From positions 2,232,001-2,296,000 of the forward strand of contig JAFREQ010000037.1 of NCBI GenBank assembly GCA_025331565.1: DNA of 64,000 nt. The letters are read 5' to 3'. Below, piece by piece: positions 26,117 to 39,421 of this stretch. The notes beneath the pieces were generated by a model that did no database searches, had not been told where the DNA came from, and saw only the letters and a program-made list of their open reading frames with translations. The DNA comes from Holacanthus passer (Eukaryota; Chordata; Actinopteri; Pomacanthidae). The position numbers and the translations under genes are program-made. The stretch's first letter is position 1. Each line of letters starts with the position of its first letter.

Positions 26117-29100
26117 GTATACCTCCAAGGGAAGTTCATGTCTCTCCGCTTCCTCTGATGGTCTTCCTGGTGTCACTTTGCGTTCCCTGAATGACTCACG
26201 ACTCCACACATCTGCACTTAGTCGGCTGCGTTGCCTTTTCCCTTGGTGCTGTCATAAAGTGAACAATAGGTGATCCAGTGCCCATTTAGGTCAACAGTCC
26301 ACATCAATCTTTGTGGGGAGATCTGAGGTAAGATAAGGAACAGCTGCCATTAGGGGCCATGTTTGTTCATTCAGCAACTGGACTTCTCAGAATTTCCATA
26401 AAAAAATGTGAAAGTCTGCATAAACCAATATTGATATTAACATTTATTTAAGTAGCTCAAATCATCTTGTGTGTGTAACGTGAAAGAGCGTCAAAGTGAG
26501 AGCTCTCTGGAATTTCTGATCTTCAGTAAGAGTTGAATCAAAGCCAAGTGGACTTGTTTTGTAGGTAAGACCAGCTGCCTTTGATTCAACTCTTACTTGA
26601 ATACAATGACCTGGATGACTGAGAACCTTCGCAAACAACTTCTGATCTTCTTTCAGTACATGGTTTTGGCGTTACAGTCCACACACAACACACACTTTCC
26701 TCAGGTCATGTCTATAATGAATGAAACAACTATAGTCAAATGAATATCAGGGCTAGAATTGGACCAGTACTCAGTATTTTTTTCCTACATGTGTACCTAA
26801 ACTTCTTACAGTGTACAAAAAAACCAAAACAATTCAAAACATAAAAATCTTGAATTCCCCTTGTTGAAATGGATTCAAAATGACCAAAGAAAAAAAAAAA
26901 AAGTAGAAATTTGAATTAAAAACTGATAAAAGACTGGCATTAAATTCGACCAACCCTGTCACTAACTTCATTTGCAGGCCGCATTGCAAACCACACTGCA
27001 AATCATTACTACCTCTATTAACAGCAACCCCTTTATCTCACCCCACCCCCAACCACCATGGTATCCACTGCTCTTCAGAGTGACATTTCGTTTGCCTTCA
27101 CTGTAGGAAACAAGCCTCAAACATTCTAGCCTTGTCTTCAGTGAGAGCTTGTCTAACTGCAATTAGCCCTTAGGCCATTTAGTTACATATTTTCAATTGG
27201 CTGATGCTCTCTTGCACAAAAACATTTGTGTAGATCTGACAGTGACATAAAAAGTTTATTATAGTCCCATATATTATAAATTAAACTTCTGACTGTGAAG
27301 GAAATTTATTTTAATCCTTTTTCAAAAACAATTGCTTGCGCATGTACTCCTCGTGAATTTCCATGTAAATTTAATTTCATGTGTGGCAAATTACCGGGTT
27401 GTCCAAGATAAAAGCCACATGTTGTGCAGATACTGGTTGAGAGACCTCAGAGCTATGGCACTGTTTTTTGCTCCATAGGCAAGTATAAATCTCACATTGT
27501 ACACAAGTATGCAGTTATTTTTCTAAAATGTCCACCATACAGTGAAATGACAAACACAGCACTGAATAAAAACTGCACTGCAATGCCGTGGACAATAAAT
27601 ATCAAACACAGCAGGTTAACAATATTGATCAATGAACATTGGAACTTTTATTGTAATTTTGTATTGACTACAATTTTACATAATATCAGATTATTTATCC
27701 TCAATTATTGATTACAACTGTAATAATACTAGAAGTACTGTATATATACAGTGGGATAAAAAACTATGAGACCACGTTTAATATTCTTATATTAACCTGG
27801 AAATAATCAGAAAGTTGGAGGATTCAGAAACATGTAAAAACCCAAGAAGTTATGACAGGTAAAATGAAGAAGAAATATCTAAGATTCTTAATTTTTTCTA
27901 GGTCAGCAATCAAGTTTAATTTGGCCACTGACCCACTTCCATCCTCCATCCTTTGTACAGATTTCCTTCCATTGAAGGGTGTGTTCAGATGACACTCAGG
28001 TGGATTCGATGACGGCTCCTCATCAGAGGCTGGTTCAAGTAATTCAACTTGCAGCCAGTGTTCACCTGTTTTAAATATGGCTGCGCCTCAAATCTCCAGC
28101 AGATCATTGCTGAGAAGAACAAAGTGAAAAAGAGAAGTCAAATTATTATTCAAAGTTAAGAGGAGCTTTATTAGCATCCGATCATGGCTAAATGTTTCTG
28201 AGCGGGCAGTACATGGAACTCTAAAACGCTTTGCAGAAACTGGATCAGTCTCCATGCCAGCTCGAGTGCATGATGTCATTAAGGCAAAAGGTGGGCAAAC
28301 AAATTACTAAGATATTCTGAAATGACATGTACATTTTTCAAAGATTCAACTTTTCACTCAAGTTGTTAAACTGGTATTGGAAAAATGCAAAACAGAATTA
28401 TATTGATGAGCGCTCCCCACTGTATTTGTGTATATAATTCATCAACCAGGTGGACGGTCAGCATCTATCAAGGGTAAAAAAGAAAATGTAACATACTGAC
28501 CACATGTCTCTCAGTGAGCAGGCAGGGATTTCTGGTCTGTGTCCAAGCAACAGCAGCCTTTCATTCATCAGGTTTCATTCATTTGACTTTTGCACAATTT
28601 GGTCTGAATTAACTGATAATGTTTTATTTCGTCTGTCATATCGGCGGCAATCTCCAGCAGAAGATCTGATAAACCCACTGTACACTGGCTGACCAGCATC
28701 AAATGGAACACAGAAGTTACCAAGTGTCTGATAGAAATAAATATATAGTTACATTCATCAGGTGGTTGGAAAGACAATTACAAATGAATATTTCCTGTCT
28801 GCTGTCTGTGTTTGCTAACATGGTACTGTGGTGTCAGCATGTTGTGATCTAGTTTGTCCCCTAGAGCCCTGAAAAATCAATTAATGCAACTTTAAGGGTT
28901 GACTTGGGAAGCAGACTCAAAATCCAATGAAAAGGATTGGTTTTAAGTGCCTTGCGGTTTTAGTCTAGTTATCTAGAAAGTGTGCAGAATCATGTATAAT
29001 CCTTTAAAATCTGGTTTGGCCCCTAGAGAATAAAGACAGGCCGTCTCAGCCGTCATTCGTTACTTCATGGTTATGGCAAGCAACTACTGACTGTTTACTG

Positions 29101-32100
29101 GGAGTTCACAATGAGCTTTACTGTTGTTCATATGAGCGAGCCTGAGACTGAGCAGTAACCTCATGTGCTTTTTCACAGATTAAAAGGACTATTTAAAAAT
29201 GAAAACGCGTCAGCAAAACATAGCATACTCTATCAATCAAATTTCCATAAGCTTATGTAAGAGAGAGATATTATGTAAAGCAGGTTGAACGCATCAACCA
29301 ATCTCGCTAATGGAGCAGACGTGAGCAGTAATTTTTGTAATTAAGGTCAAATATTTCTCTATTTTTAAAATCACATGCACAGGGGTAAAAGGCACATTAC
29401 AACAACATGTAATCTACTCTGCTTAAAATTGTAGCATTCACTTTAAATTTGTAGAGCCCAGTCATCTCATCAGATCTTCTTCTCCTTCCTTTATATTACA
29501 CATTATCACTGCATGAGTAAACAAGTAGGTAAGTTCCAAATCACTGAGATTTTTGTCTGCAGTTTATGTGTCTTCTTACATTTATCTTATGAAGAAAGCA
29601 GTCGACTCACACGCACTCAACATCAACCCTCACTCTGTATAATGAGGCTGTAACATTTCCTGTAACATCAGTTTTTCACAGTCAGAACTTGAGCTTGTGT
29701 GGTTTCTGCTGCATTTATGGTCAAATATGCAAAGCAAAACAAAACTGTGGTAAATGTGGGAAAATTCACAATTTTAATGACTGCTTCAACTTTTAACCTG
29801 AATATATATTTTTGATCAGATTAGTTGGGATATACAGTATGACTCTGTTTTCTTTTCCTCATCACAAGGCTATATGGTGATCTCTTAAAAGAATAGTTCA
29901 ACAGTTTGGGGGGAAAAAAACAGTCGTTTCGTTTTCTTGATGAGAAAGATAAAAGTTAGATGAGAAGATTCACATCACTCTCATGCCTGTAAGGTAAATA
30001 CAGCCAGCAACTATTTCGACTGGAAAGGGGGGAGATCCGCGTATCAGCACCTCTAAAGCTCACAGATTAATAAAGTGTGTTTTGTTTGTTTGTACAAAAA
30101 GCAAAGGTGAACAAGACTACAGGAAGTAGCTGAGGCAATTCAATTAGTCCGGCTCAAAATTTTCAGCTCAAACCATGTGTCTCATTTATAAAGGCAGTGT
30201 GAGTAGGATGAATGATGAAATGCACACATTTCCCAAAATGTCTTACTAGTCCTTTAATGGTGTTGCTATATCATCAGAAGAGATGGGGCCCCCAAGAAAA
30301 GAGAAGAGAACAGCAGAACATTTATGATCATCTGCGCCTGCCTTAATATCTCACACACTGTTTTGAGCTGTGCAGTGTCTGGATTTAACCAAGCATGGTG
30401 TGCAGAGCAAACCAGCCAGTAAGCCTGAGGGAGGCCAGAGAATAGCAGCAACGATTGTTCAGTTTACTGGGGGGGGGAGTCACAAGTGCTGAAATAGCAG
30501 CTCACTGCAACTGGAAAGAATCACATCTCAGAATACACATTAAAGCTCAAATAAAAGAGTCACAGCGGCAGAAAACCAGGTTCTTCCCTCTAAGAATATA
30601 CAACGCATAAGCATGTGATGATCTCTGAAGGATTAAACTGCACACTCTCACTGATGAATCCTAAAGAGTGAGAGCAGCGTCAGGATTCGGAAGGCATCGA
30701 GTCAATTTATCATTTAATAACCACCACATATTACCTGCCTGGCATCACCAGCGATGGGCGAGCTCAGGCAAATCTCTTTACAGGGAAAGTTGTTCTGAGA
30801 TGCCGCTTTGATTGTTTCTCTATCCTGTTCATATCTTTTCCTGCAGCCATCTTGTCGATCTTGGGGAATGCGGCGGTCCTGGTCAGCGCATCACGTCGCC
30901 TCGCCATGCTCAAAGCTCCCGAGCTGCTCACGGTGAACCTGGCCGTAACAGACATCGGCATGGCCCTCACCATGTATCCCCTGTCCATCGCATCAGCTTT
31001 CAACCACGCCTGGATCGGAGGAGACACGTCTTGCCTCTACTACGGCCTGATGGGCATGATCTTCAGCGTGACCAGCATCATGACTCTGGCTGTGATGGGG
31101 ATGGTCAGATACCTTGTAACAGGAAGTCCTCCCAAGACAGGTAATCTCAAATGAGATCAGAGCAGCTGAGCATTTCTTCATGAATATCAGCTGGCGTAAA
31201 GAAATCGATGTTCAAAGTCGGCGATCCCACCTTATCAAAGGTCACAGGAATTAACCTCCTGGTGTGAAGCTGGGCATCAAATCACAAGTAGTGCAATAGA
31301 TTGACTAACACCCTGTTGAATATTTGTTTGAACAAGCCTAGTTTTCTGGGGGGGGGTGCAGTCTTCTTTCAACCCTACAGTCGCTGAGGACTTCAATCTT
31401 GTCGTGCAATTGTTTTTAATAGGAGCCCAAGCGAGCAGCACAACCAGCATGGTCTCATGAATAATAGATACAACTGATGCCATAACTGACATTTACAATG
31501 ATATTTATTTGCTCTTGTACACAAAGTAAAGTCAAACAGTACATATGGCATAGTCTGTAAGGAGCTTATGGAAATTACTTTACTCTCAAATTAAGATATT
31601 CTTGTCTCCGATCTCTTACAAAGACGTTTGCATAGATATAGTATTGTGACTCAGGAGTCACTGATGTTTGGTCATTTCACTTTGAAAATCTACAAGCGTC
31701 TGTTTGTGGGAATCCATGAGACTACAGTGCCCTAAACATACATAAAGGTTTTACCCGCAATTCTTAAACTTGTAGAGAATATATGACGTTAAAGATGAAA
31801 TCTGCAGAGTGGTTAGGTTTGAACACACCAAATATACACTTATTATAGCCATAATGGATCACGATACTGAGACTGAAGCGGCTTGAAGTCCAGATGTTAA
31901 GCAAGTCTCATAAAGCCACATAGCATGGTGACTTTTATTTCATCATCTTCTGCAAAACATTCTTCACTTACAGTGTGTTGATATCTATGATATACAGTAT
32001 GTTATGTTACAGCTACTTTCCTTTGTGAGCTCTCACTAGTTGGATATAAAAAAAAAAGAAAAGAAAAAAAAAGCAATACAAAATCATTTTTATATAAGGG

Positions 32101-33134
32101 CCTGCCATGATAATTGACACTGGAGGGAATAAGCAGAAGCACAGTCTGTGCCACATTGCACTTTGGGTTGCAAATGGCAGCCAGATTTACTTCTAATAGC
32201 TGGAGATGAATTCTTAGTTATGAGTGTAAATACGTGTGGTTATAGCTGATCAGTGCACCATTAGGATGCATGTTGCCAGTGAACACACAAGGGAGCTTTG
32301 AACCAAATGTAATTTACGCAACTGATTATTCTGAGTGCATAAGAGGAGGAGGCGGCCTGTATGCAGCTCCCTGGTAACCTCTGAAGGACTAGCAGAGCTC
32401 AAACATCTGCTGGTGTTGCTCACAAATAATGCTGTGTTCACGAATGAGCGCTCCTCGCTTTATCTGGTGGTGACGTGCTGTAGGTCCTGGGTAAGAAGTC
32501 TCCCTCTGAGCATGTGAACTCACTTGTCTGAGCAGCTAACTAAATGAATAAGTGAAGTTTTGGAGAGGTAGCTGTATGAATGGAGCTTAGAGCTAGTTCA
32601 GGCAGAGCACTAGAGTTGCATCACCTTGCACTGACAATAGCTGACTGGTGTGAGCTGTTTCATTCATGCTTCACAGTCACTGGCTTAGTCATCAGTTGTT
32701 TGGCTACCAGCTGACTAGTATCCTCCAGTCATATTATGTGCATCTACAGTGTGGCCATTGTAACCCAATTCAGTTTCCCAAGAATTATGTCCATGTTGTA
32801 TAATTTCATACCACACCAATTAAGCAAAAATCAAATTGTGATTGTGCACAGGCCTTTTGCTTGGATACATTTTCATGGTTTTTTTTATATTTGTGCACAC
32901 TATATTTATGCTTATTATAAAACAATCAACTTACTTGACGCACCGGTCTGCATAATGCCTCATTGAGATTTGGGAGGTCCCTCTCCGCTTAGGTTGGCAG
33001 TGGCACATCCACTATTTGTGATGAGGCGAAAAGTAAGAGTCACAGACCTGCAATTAATGTTTATAAATGGAAACCATAATAGCTCAGTAACCTTAACCAA
33101 GTGTTTTAGTTGCCTAACCCTAGCTACACCATAA

Positions 33135-33173
<39 letters not shown>

Positions 33174-35521
33174 CAAAATACAGGCAAAAAATGTATTCTG
33201 GCGTTTTGCAGAATTGTCCAATAGACAGTCCTGGTCAGCCTATAGTTTTGTATAACCTTACATGTTACTGTTGATATGCTTGTGACAAGACACTCCACAC
33301 TCATCAGGAATTTTTCTTTACTAGTCCCTTAATGTCGTATAATCGCAGTAGCCATCTTTTCAGCTCAGCTGCCTGTTCCACCAGGACAGGCTGATCTCTG
33401 GTGGCCCGTGCTGTACACTACAATACTTCACCTTAATACAGCATCTCCGTATCAGTTTAATAGAGGAGCGTCTGTTATTTTGGTATTGAAAATCCTACCT
33501 TCAGGAATTACCCCGGCATACCATACTTTGAGACCTCCCAAACCTATTTCCACAACGTTATCACCTCAGCATGTATCAGACTCCTCATTACATGCTGAGC
33601 CATTGAAAGAAAACGTGTGTGCTAAGTCATGCAGTATCTTTACAAATCACACGATGCCATATAGTCGATATACCAAACTGAATTTAGAATCTGTTTGTGC
33701 ACAGGTATCAGGTTCCAGAGGAGAACCATAGGGCTTATCGTCAGCGGGATCTGGCTGTATGCTAGCCTGTGGGCCTCGTTTCCTCTGCTGGGCTGGGGCA
33801 GCTACGGGCCGGAGCCGTTTGGACTTGCCTGCTCGATAGACTGGACCGGCTATGGGGAGTCCCTGAACCACTCCACCTTCATCATGACCCTGTCTGTACT
33901 CTGCACCTTCCTCCCCTGCCTGGTCATCCTCTTCACCTATTTCGGCATTGCCTGGAAGCTGCACAGGGCGTACCAATCCATCCAAAGCAATGATTTTCAA
34001 TATGGAAATGTTGAGAAGAAAATCACTCTTGTAAGTAATATACAATCAATGCTGTATAGATTCTGTTTTCTTTCATTGATCGGAACATTCCCACGAGAGA
34101 AGAAATCTTACACAACATAATTTGTAAGTTACATAAGTTGTTTGCATGTTATAATAAGATAACCAAAAACATATACACTGAGTTCTCAGTTTTATTCTCA
34201 GTTTTGTTCCCAGCATTGAAAAGAGCGCTGAAGGAATATAAGTGGGGAATATGACTTGGCCCCCGTACAAACACAAGTTGTCATTTTGACATTTCTGTTT
34301 ATGTATGGAGTAAACAAACAAGTTAATTAGTCCATTTTAGAGGTGCTGTTTTTGTTTGTTTGTTTGTTTGTTTTTACTTTGGATGTAACATCATATTTAG
34401 CATACAAACATGAATGTTAATTCTCAAAAGCAACAAAGTGAATAAGCACATTTCCCTAGAGTATATAAAAATTCTGGCAGCAGAACAATTGGACTCAAAA
34501 TGAACTGCATGTTAACCATAGTGAAAGAGCAGAGGAACAATGTGTCTCATGTACATAATGTTATATAATAGTTTTTGTCTACAACAGAGGTCTAATGACA
34601 CAGAAGAAAAGTTATATCCAGTTTTGGCTATATTGGCAATATTTGATAGTTGGATAAATTCATGGTTTGGGTCATTTCATTTGGTTTCTTTAATACATAT
34701 ATGTCCTTAACAACCTTAAACAATGCCAAGCGGTGTTGTGTGATTTAAGACTTCACCCACATGAATTACTAAAGCTGTGCTACAAGGTGAAAACACTCCA
34801 TTATAGATCGGGAATGGAGGAGACTAGATAAAGAGCGGTCTCTCCTTTGGGAATTGCAGAAATTGTATTACTTCCTTAATATGTTAACGGTGCTCCACAT
34901 CAGTGTGAGCTGATCAGTGTAATGTGGGTGGCCTCGTGTTATCTGTTTGCCCCTGCTGTGTGCCTTATCTAAGCATTTAAATTGTGTGTCCACTTGTGTG
35001 TATGTACAGCACTTGTGTGTGCAATAGGAGATACTAGCAAAGTGACCAAAATGCATCCCCCTTCTTAACCCTAACCCTAACACACAGTGCATCAGAAAAA
35101 CCCCTCTCCCTTCATGGACCAAACAATAACTGGGCGTGCATGGAGTAACAGCATACATGGCAAAGCACAGGATCAATGTAATGTACACTTCTTTATTTGG
35201 TTTATTCACTGTCTGGGCTTTATTATTGTAAGTTCATGATAGTTATGATTCACACATATGCAGGGTCTTGCATGTAATTAACCATCCTCTCTTCTAACCT
35301 GGTATTGTTATGCTACACAGATCATGTACATATATTTAGAATTGGCCTTAAACATAGCCACACACACAAGGACAGGAAACTCACATACTTTCTTTTGTTT
35401 ATGATAACGCGTGTGTTCATAATGGAACATATGGAGGCGGAATGAAGAAACATATACACATTCTTTCTGGCACACACCCAACATGTGCATACGCTGGCTC
35501 ACTCTCACACACTGACATGTA

Positions 35522-35554
<33 letters not shown>

Positions 35555-38500
35555 TTTAGACAGGTGCATTTAGCTAGATTACGTATTATGTGTTTTACTT
35601 TTTTTTACAATTATCATTAACATTTTGTATTTTCTTACATCACACGTCCTATACACAATTAGAGACAAGAGCGAGTGAAAGCAAGACTTAAACAAGAAAT
35701 CTTTACTTTAGTGCACATTCATAAGTACATTTTAGCAGAACACTTCTAAGGCTCAACCTCCTGCTTGATGAGACAGCTACTTTGTACTTGGCACCAGGGC
35801 ATATAGTCAATCCAGGGATGACTACAGCAGATCTGTGGTGACTGTTCTACTCAACTCTGCATTTATCTGAAATGGATGTGTAACAAACAGCACAGATGAG
35901 GGGTAATGAGAGAGGGGATTAAAAGGTCTACAAATCTGGAAACAAGTGAGTGGCCCCTTCAGAAACTGACACACTAAAGGACGCAGACCCACTGGCAGGC
36001 CAACGGTCCTCCCTTAAACTCTTGAAATGGCTGAGGCATAAAAGCTAATCATACTGGCTGCCAAAGTGAAGGACAAGCAGCACAGAACAGGCTGCTGGGT
36101 CAACATTCATACCAGTCTGAAAAGATTCCCAAACGCACTTCTCCGACCCATGAGGGAGAACATGCAATGGGTCATTTCCCTGGATGCAAAAAGGTCAAAA
36201 TGGACTACCCCATATCGAGGCCAGATTTGGGTCACTACATCTGGGTGTACCCGTCCTGGACAGAATGTCAGTCGCCCTGTTTGCTCCACTAGGGACTGCC
36301 CTCGGTCGCGCCCATGGTCATGACAGTGGCTCCCTTGCCACCTGGTTCCACCCTGGTGATTTATATGGTACGCTGCACCCCTGAGAGCAAGATGAACAGT
36401 CCTCGGATCAGGCAAAATTTATATGTTCTGATGAGCAAGGGGACTCCCAAAAGTCCCTCACTGTCCTGCCCTCCCAGATGACTTCCCAGCCTGTCAGCGA
36501 TGCATCTGTGATTATTGACCTTCTGAGAGGCAGGCTTCCTCTGAGAAGTGAGTCCATGGCCCTCCAGAGTTGCAGGGCCCACATGTCAGCCTCATCCTCC
36601 TTGTCCTCTTTTTGGATGGAAATGAAATAGTCGAACCATCGCTATATGGGACGTGCCCTCAGCAGGCCCAAGGGAATCACAACTGATGCTGCTGCCATTG
36701 ATCCCAGCAGTTTCTGAACCCTGTGAGAGTCACAAGCTTCCCCAGTTGAAAGTGACTTAACACTTTCTCCAAACTATTTGTCCTCAGGGAAGTTGAACAC
36801 ATGTGCATTGTCAGAGAATTAAAGTGGAGACCCAGTAAGTTTACCAGTTGCCGAGGCTGCACAACCAAAGGGACTGAACATGAGCCAGCATGTCTGTGAT
36901 CTGGATTGCTTGATCTAGAGAGTGGGCGCAGATCATAGACATTTGCGTCCCTTTAAATCGAGAGCTATAAACCACTCTCCTGCAGTGATGGCCCATATTA
37001 CTATATTTGGATGACTTGTTTTGAAAGGAAGTACCTTCAGATATTGGTTGCTGTGTGCTGGGACTTTTGAAACAGCTCCTTTTTGCAGTAGACCTTGCAT
37101 TTCCTCCACCAATATGAGCTCCAGCAGTTAGTCCTTAATGAGTCCCATCGCAAAATTTGAGCACTTTTAGAGAAAATAACAGCTCAGGAGCAAAAGAGAG
37201 GAACCTAAAGTCACAACATCTCATCTCTGCCTTTATTTCTTGTTTCTTTTCACGATCTGTGTCTTTAACATTCATAATTATGTCCAGTCTTTTGTGTGAC
37301 TACACACACACACACACACACGTTTATTGTCATGATGTGTACTTACTACTTAAATACATATTCTTTTTCTAATCAGATGAATTATTATTATGGTTATTAT
37401 TAGGAGTAATAATGCTGAGTTGTTGCTGTTAATCATTGCTGAATTTTTATATTGCCAGTGCCATTATTGTAATTCAATCACAAATGTTGTTAGCTATTAT
37501 CATTTTTTAATATTAGTATATTAGTAAAATATTACTTTTACTAATGTCATTACTACAGTCATTATTACCTTCATGAGACACCTGTCACCCACATTCAAAC
37601 ATTGTATTTTCTGTTTTATCAATACAGCCATACATTATACATGCATACACACATACATACACACACACATACATACATGCATACATGCATACATTCCAAT
37701 GCTATCATTATTTTTTTTCTCCTCTCTCCCCCTCTGTCTTTCCTTTCTTCTCTTATGGTTATTAGCAGTTACATAATAGTGCAAATATTGATGCAATGGA
37801 AAGGATATTAGTAATGCATGGGGTGATGATAGTGGTAAAGGTGACAATGATAATGACAGTGATAATATTAGAAACACAAATAATACTATAAATCATTCAT
37901 TTATATTATTATATTATTAATGATATTATTAATATATATTATATTATTAATAATTTCATTATTCATGATTCAAGATGTGATGATCTAATGTGGCAGCAGC
38001 AGATGTGCGGACCTTGATTTACCTGTGGGCAGGGAAATTTGACTAACCCAGAGGTGGAAATGATTGAATTAAATAAATTAATAAGGACAAACATGATTAT
38101 TCTCCCTACCTCGTCTCTTTCCCTCTTGCCATTGTCATTACTCATTAACCATTCTTGTTAAAAAAAAAAAAAACACCCCTAAAAACCTTTCTAAAAACTC
38201 TTTTTCATGCTGTTCTCAGCATTGAAGCATAATCATCTACCACTGAAATGCAAGGTGAAGATTAGTCTGAGGAATGCTTTCCCCAGACACCTCCCACAGG
38301 GACTGTCTGAGTCAGGTGTAGGGGGGCCGCAGGCCGACAATTTTTTCTGCACTAAGTACTCTAGTAATCAGAGTATTTGCTGCCAACTCTGCAGTGTCTT
38401 AATGGGGATCATTCATGGCGTCCTGTCCATCATGGCATTGAGACCCAGGCAGAGGAATGCATTCCTGGGATGATGAGGAAGAGGAATGACAAGCCTCTAA

Positions 38501-39374
38501 CCAGTCTCAGATAAAGTCTTCAGAGCATTCAGACAGGAGTTGCTGGTGCACCACTGGTGCACCAGGGCTCAAGTGCTTAGCAGTTTTAAGCACCTACTCA
38601 CAGTTTGATCAGTGAGGGGAATCGCAACAGACCCACAATTGCTTGCGAGAGCGCTTATGCCGAGGCCTGTCCGGAAAGCCTTCCTTCTACCTGTCGCACT
38701 CAGGCACAGAGCTGCGAACCCTGGTAACAGTCACTCCGTAGACAGGTCATAAGCCGCACTACAGGGATTATCCACTTCCTCCCTCAGGTGGGGGGTCCAT
38801 TGGTGTTCTAATGCCAACCTGACCTGGCTTTCTATTGATTCAGATACTGGCCTGCCAGGTCAGGGTGAAAATAGCACCATCACATTTCTTCGTATCTCTC
38901 AAGGCAGACGCTCAGATAGGATGTTGATTTCCTTTTTCCAGATCAACAGTCTTGGTGATATACAGTATGAAGCTGGTAAGGTAAGGGACATGTTTCAGAT
39001 TACATATCAAGACAATATCCAACAATGTTGAACCCTGTATTGCAGATCAGATATCTTGCATTTGCTCTATAAACACTATAGAAATGTGTCAGATCAAGAA
39101 AACTGTATACCACTGGATCTTTCTGGATGCCTTTGTCCAGTGGGATTTGGGGGGAAAGGTGAGCTTACAGGTCCTAAAATTGTCAATAGGACTTATACCT
39201 TACTTTGCATTCTAACAGATTAGACTACAGCTAAATTAGTCAGCATTTCACTGATCTTCCAAGTGTGCTTGACAGAACACAGGAGGTCAGCGACTTGTCA
39301 CCACATTTTTCTCTCTGAGTCCCTGAGAACAAAATAGATTTATTTGTGTTGAAGCGAATGCCCTGCAGAAATGG

Positions 39375-39421
<47 letters not shown>

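Larger units (their letters stand above)
21724..30846 (+). other. Gene A intron 1 (9.1 kb)
   Basis: Large phase-1 intron with GT-AG ends. It holds a hAT-like transposase remnant (22.0-23.8 kb), a Rex3-like 3' tail (25.45 kb), a GT microsatellite (26.08 kb), a 19-bp inverted repeat (26.53 kb), a Tc1/mariner relic (27.75-28.42 kb) and a MITE copy (29.9 kb). The remaining AT-rich sequence shows no coding exons that I can support. Confidence 0.8.

Noticed and set aside
30764..31181. Several ORFs in other frames over gene A exon 2
   Set aside because: Shadow frames of the GC-rich opsin exon; only the frame with GN, LAVTD and the TM3 cysteine is homologous.
35065..35081. Telomere-like ccctaaccctaac
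   Set aside because: Only two units, well within chance or an old repair footprint; not an interstitial telomere array.
37573..37877. ORFs rich in His/Thr/Tyr or Cys/Met/Tyr
   Set aside because: Produced by the ACAT/CA microsatellite in several frames.
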